From NCBI GenBank assembly GCA_013398055.1, contig VZRS01014563.1, forward strand, positions 599,079 to 663,078: DNA of 64,000 nucleotides. Direction: 5' to 3'. Of the stretch, positions 61,211 through 64,000 are shown piece after piece. This DNA comes from Ifrita kowaldi. Its lineage: Eukaryota; Chordata; Aves; Passeriformes; Cinclosomatidae. The notes beneath the pieces were generated by a model. That model saw only the letters and a list, made by a program, of their open reading frames with translations. It did no database searches and was not told where the DNA came from. Made by a program: the position numbers and the translations under genes. Numbering within the stretch: the first letter of the stretch is position 1; every line of letters begins with the position of its first letter.

Positions 61211-64000
61211 GGGTACAAAACTGCTTTTCTGATCCCACCCAGCTGCACGCAGCTCTTCACACCTTCCTTTCAGGTTTGCAAACAGACCTCCGGCAGCTCC
61301 ACTTCTCATTTTCTTTTCCTCATTCACAGAGAAAAACACATAATATCCTTACTTAAAACACAGTGGAGGAGCTTGACACAAATTAATGACTCACCTGTCA
61401 CACTATAAGAATTTTGATATTTGCAAGGGGGAAAAAAGGCTTCAGGTATTCCAAGAGCTGTAAAAAGCTGCTTCGGAATTCAAAGACAGCTCAGAAGAAA
61501 TCAAATCAACTGATAGGTTGCTGTAAGGTTAGAGATACCCATTTTGCACTAAAATCACACTACTACGAGAATATGAATAAATAAAAGGTTATGGAAAAAG
61601 TAAGCCACGAGTTCCCTCAAATTAGATCCCAGTGGCGTGAAATTACTTCACAGCTGCCACATGTATTGCTCCAAGAGAGATTTCTCCTTAAATAATGCTA
61701 ATGACAACTTTGATTTGACTTCTGTAATTACTAGATGGAGAAGGGATCACATTTCCTAGGAAGAAACATCTTTTATCTCCTTGTTTAATGTACAATCCTT
61801 GATGAGATGGAGCTCCTTTCCCCCGAGTTATTTCCCTGAGTATTTTGGTTTTGAAAAAGAAATGGATTTCCAGGTTGAAAATGGAGTCGCTGTGCAGCAG
61901 TCGGAGCTGTGGGAGAGGCGTCTAATTGTCACTTACAGTGACCCTCGATTCTTCTCTAAATATAGAGAGATTCTTTTTCTCTCCTAACTCTCTTCACCCT
62001 CACTCCACTTCACAAGCAGGCGTATTTACAGGGCTGGATTATTCTCTGAGTTGCCTCCACCACCAGCAGTAAATCACAAAAATTTCTCCTACAATCAATG
62101 GAGTGTCTTCACATTTACCAGACAGTATAATCTGGTCCACAAGGCAGCTGATTGTTATCTATAACCTCCCCATCCAATTCAAGTGATGGGAGATGTAACC
62201 CAAAAATTTCCTTCGGACTTTTTTACTGCCAAAATAGATCACATTCTGTGGCAGCCTTTTTACAATCTCCACTTCTCTAAATAAACATCACAGAACCTAT
62301 ACTGCTTTTACTGCAAAATGCCTCTTCCTGCCTGTATCGAGGCTGGTTTTTAGCTGATGTTTCAACAAACACTGGCAGCAACTCTGTGCAAGCCCAGGGT
62401 GCAGCACCATGACACGGGGTGCAGTGGGGACCAGAGAGCACCAGGAATAATCTTCATGGTTAGATAAGGTGGAAACCCTTTGCACTCTCCCCATCCCAGT
62501 TAGACACTCCACAGTGATGTAAATTTCAGCTCCCAAAGAGTTGGGGGTACGATCCTCCCTCCCATCAAAGGTATAGGGGTGCCCAAATCCCAAACAGGTT
62601 GTTAGCAGAGCCTGCTGAGGAATTGTTGAGCTGGGACATTCTGCAGGGTGGAGAGACAGAAACAGCTCTTGCAGAGGCCACTAAGCAAAGCCGAGCACTA
62701 CCACAGCTCAGTGGCTGCAGAAGCGCTGAGGAGAGAGCAGAATTTAGAAAAAAATCATTCAAAGTACATTCCTGGACTGTAAATGAACTGAAACTGCTCA
62801 GAAAAGCCCTGACATTGAAGGTCATGCAACTAAACACAGGGCTCTGATTTGCAATGATCAACAAAAAGTAAATGCATTATTAAAATGCATGGCAAATAGA
62901 ACATAACACCAAAAATGGACAGATTCTGGCTGTACTGTACCATTATATTAATTAACAGCTTTCTCCTATTGATTTGTTCACTAAGATTCAAACATATTCA
63001 TTCTTTGATGAACATTTGTATTCAGAAAATGGCAAATTTCTTCCCAGCCTTCTTTTGTTGGGAAGGGATGATAGCTGTTAATGAGAAAGGGAAAAGAGAA
63101 GGAGCTAAACAGCATAGCTCCCACACGCACAATGTGACTTTCTCACTGGGGCCTTGGACTTCGGAGCAGCTTCAACTCATTTACAGAGCCTGGGAATGAA
63201 GGTGCCTTCCCCATATGAAAATTAAATATTTTCATGCAGTATTATGACTTTGCCTTGAAGCATTTGTGGCTCCATGTTTCCTTGGCATTTGTGGTCATTT
63301 TAGTCCACTGAGCTTAAATGTGCAATAAGGATGCCTGGATGTGGATAATTCTTCCTCCTTTCCCGCTGCAATCAGGTTTTGTCCTTCATTATACCTTTCT
63401 CTGGAGTATATTAGAGCATAAATCTTTGCAGAGTTCTTCAAGCTTTGACCTACATCTTGCAAATACGGGAACTTTTCTCCCTAAATTGTCTTTTGAAGCA
63501 CACCAGCTCATTAAAGTTTTGAACACTGAACTCTCACTCTTATTGCTTTATCACCCAGTTTATGTGCCAAATGTCAAAACAGGCATCAGAAATCTGATTT
63601 ATGAGGATATCTAGAGAAATTGTGGTACATGCTTGTGACTGGGAGTCAGCTGGCAATTCCCTATCAGGATTTCCTCCCCAGCTCCCAGTGCCCAGCATGG
63701 CAGTCCAGCAACAGCGCTGCCAACGTTGAATTCACAAATCACGATTCAGAACTAACAAAGCTTTGAGGCTTTTTGTAATATCTTTGAATTTGTGTGCTTT
63801 CCAGGTGTAATCACATTTGACCATTTTGTAATTTTTTTTTTTTTTTCAAATAAAAGTCAGTGCTGATTGTAAAAAAATAAAAGCGTAACAAGCCAAGCCG
63901 TCTCCAAATGCCAGTGTGTGATGTATTTTATTCTCTTTTTGAAGTATCAGAAAATTATGGACGAAGCTGTAAGCCGGCGCACTAAACAACACACAAGCAT
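61211..64000. other. Non-coding stretch to the window end
   Basis: No gene recognised. A T15 run at 63832-63846 is followed by AATAAAA words (63850 and about 63876). These could serve as polyadenylation signals, but no upstream terminal exon was found. Confidence 0.55.
63832..63846. repeat. Poly(T) tract, 15 bases
   Basis: Homopolymer in AT-rich sequence. Confidence 0.85.

Noticed and set aside
1..64000. tRNA, rRNA, CRISPR array, prokaryotic operon or mitochondrial insert
   Set aside because: Scanned by eye for B-box-like words, regularly spaced repeats and mitochondrial-like coding runs. None was found.

Overview
This 64 kb window looks like non-coding nuclear DNA from a bird. The evidence is three 3' fragments of CR1 LINEs: two on the plus strand (2961-3375, 24781-25202) and one on the minus strand (33421-33655). 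The second ends in the ATTCTATGATTCTA-type tail typical of avian CR1. A fourth repeat (47167-47610) resembles a GC-rich LTR-type element I recall from bird genomes. There are few interspersed repeats and no mammalian-type SINEs. There are no operons, ribosome binding sites, rRNA genes, tRNA genes or CRISPR arrays. The species cannot be named from this sequence.

No protein-coding gene could be recognised on either strand. The longest open frame is 203 codons (42445-43056, plus) and the next is 186 codons (2402-2962, minus). Both fall in GC-rich sequence, and neither shows a domain, a motif or plausible exon structure. The window is therefore a gene desert or the inside of one or more very large introns. 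A few segments have a good splice acceptor, an open frame and in most cases a good donor (41058-41325, 30385-30487, 16814-16975, 37789-37911, 57776-58101). They are recorded as weak exon candidates only.

Layout: 1-11.8 kb is ordinary sequence with one CR1, a strong G-quadruplex motif (4183-4226) and an AT-rich homeodomain-site cluster near 6 kb. 11.8-24.8 kb has a possible conserved element with an octamer site, a 290 bp purine-biased tract, simple repeats and an ambiguous base (14377). 24.8-28.3 kb holds CR1 no. 2, then a CpG cluster (25604-25815) next to an AT-rich element, then a 31 bp tandem duplication (27700-27759). 28.3-37.2 kb holds a striking 22 bp perfect inverted repeat (32064-32143), CR1 no. 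3 and a possible solo LTR. 37.2-47.6 kb holds the best exon candidate, a second CpG-rich block (42930-43300) and the LTR-type repeat. 47.6-64 kb is AT-rich with several clusters of homeodomain and POU-type sites and a third CpG cluster (60770-61210).

If the window works at all, it most plausibly does so as regulatory sequence around or within a developmental gene. That is inference from composition and motif density. It needs multi-species alignment and chromatin or RNA data.
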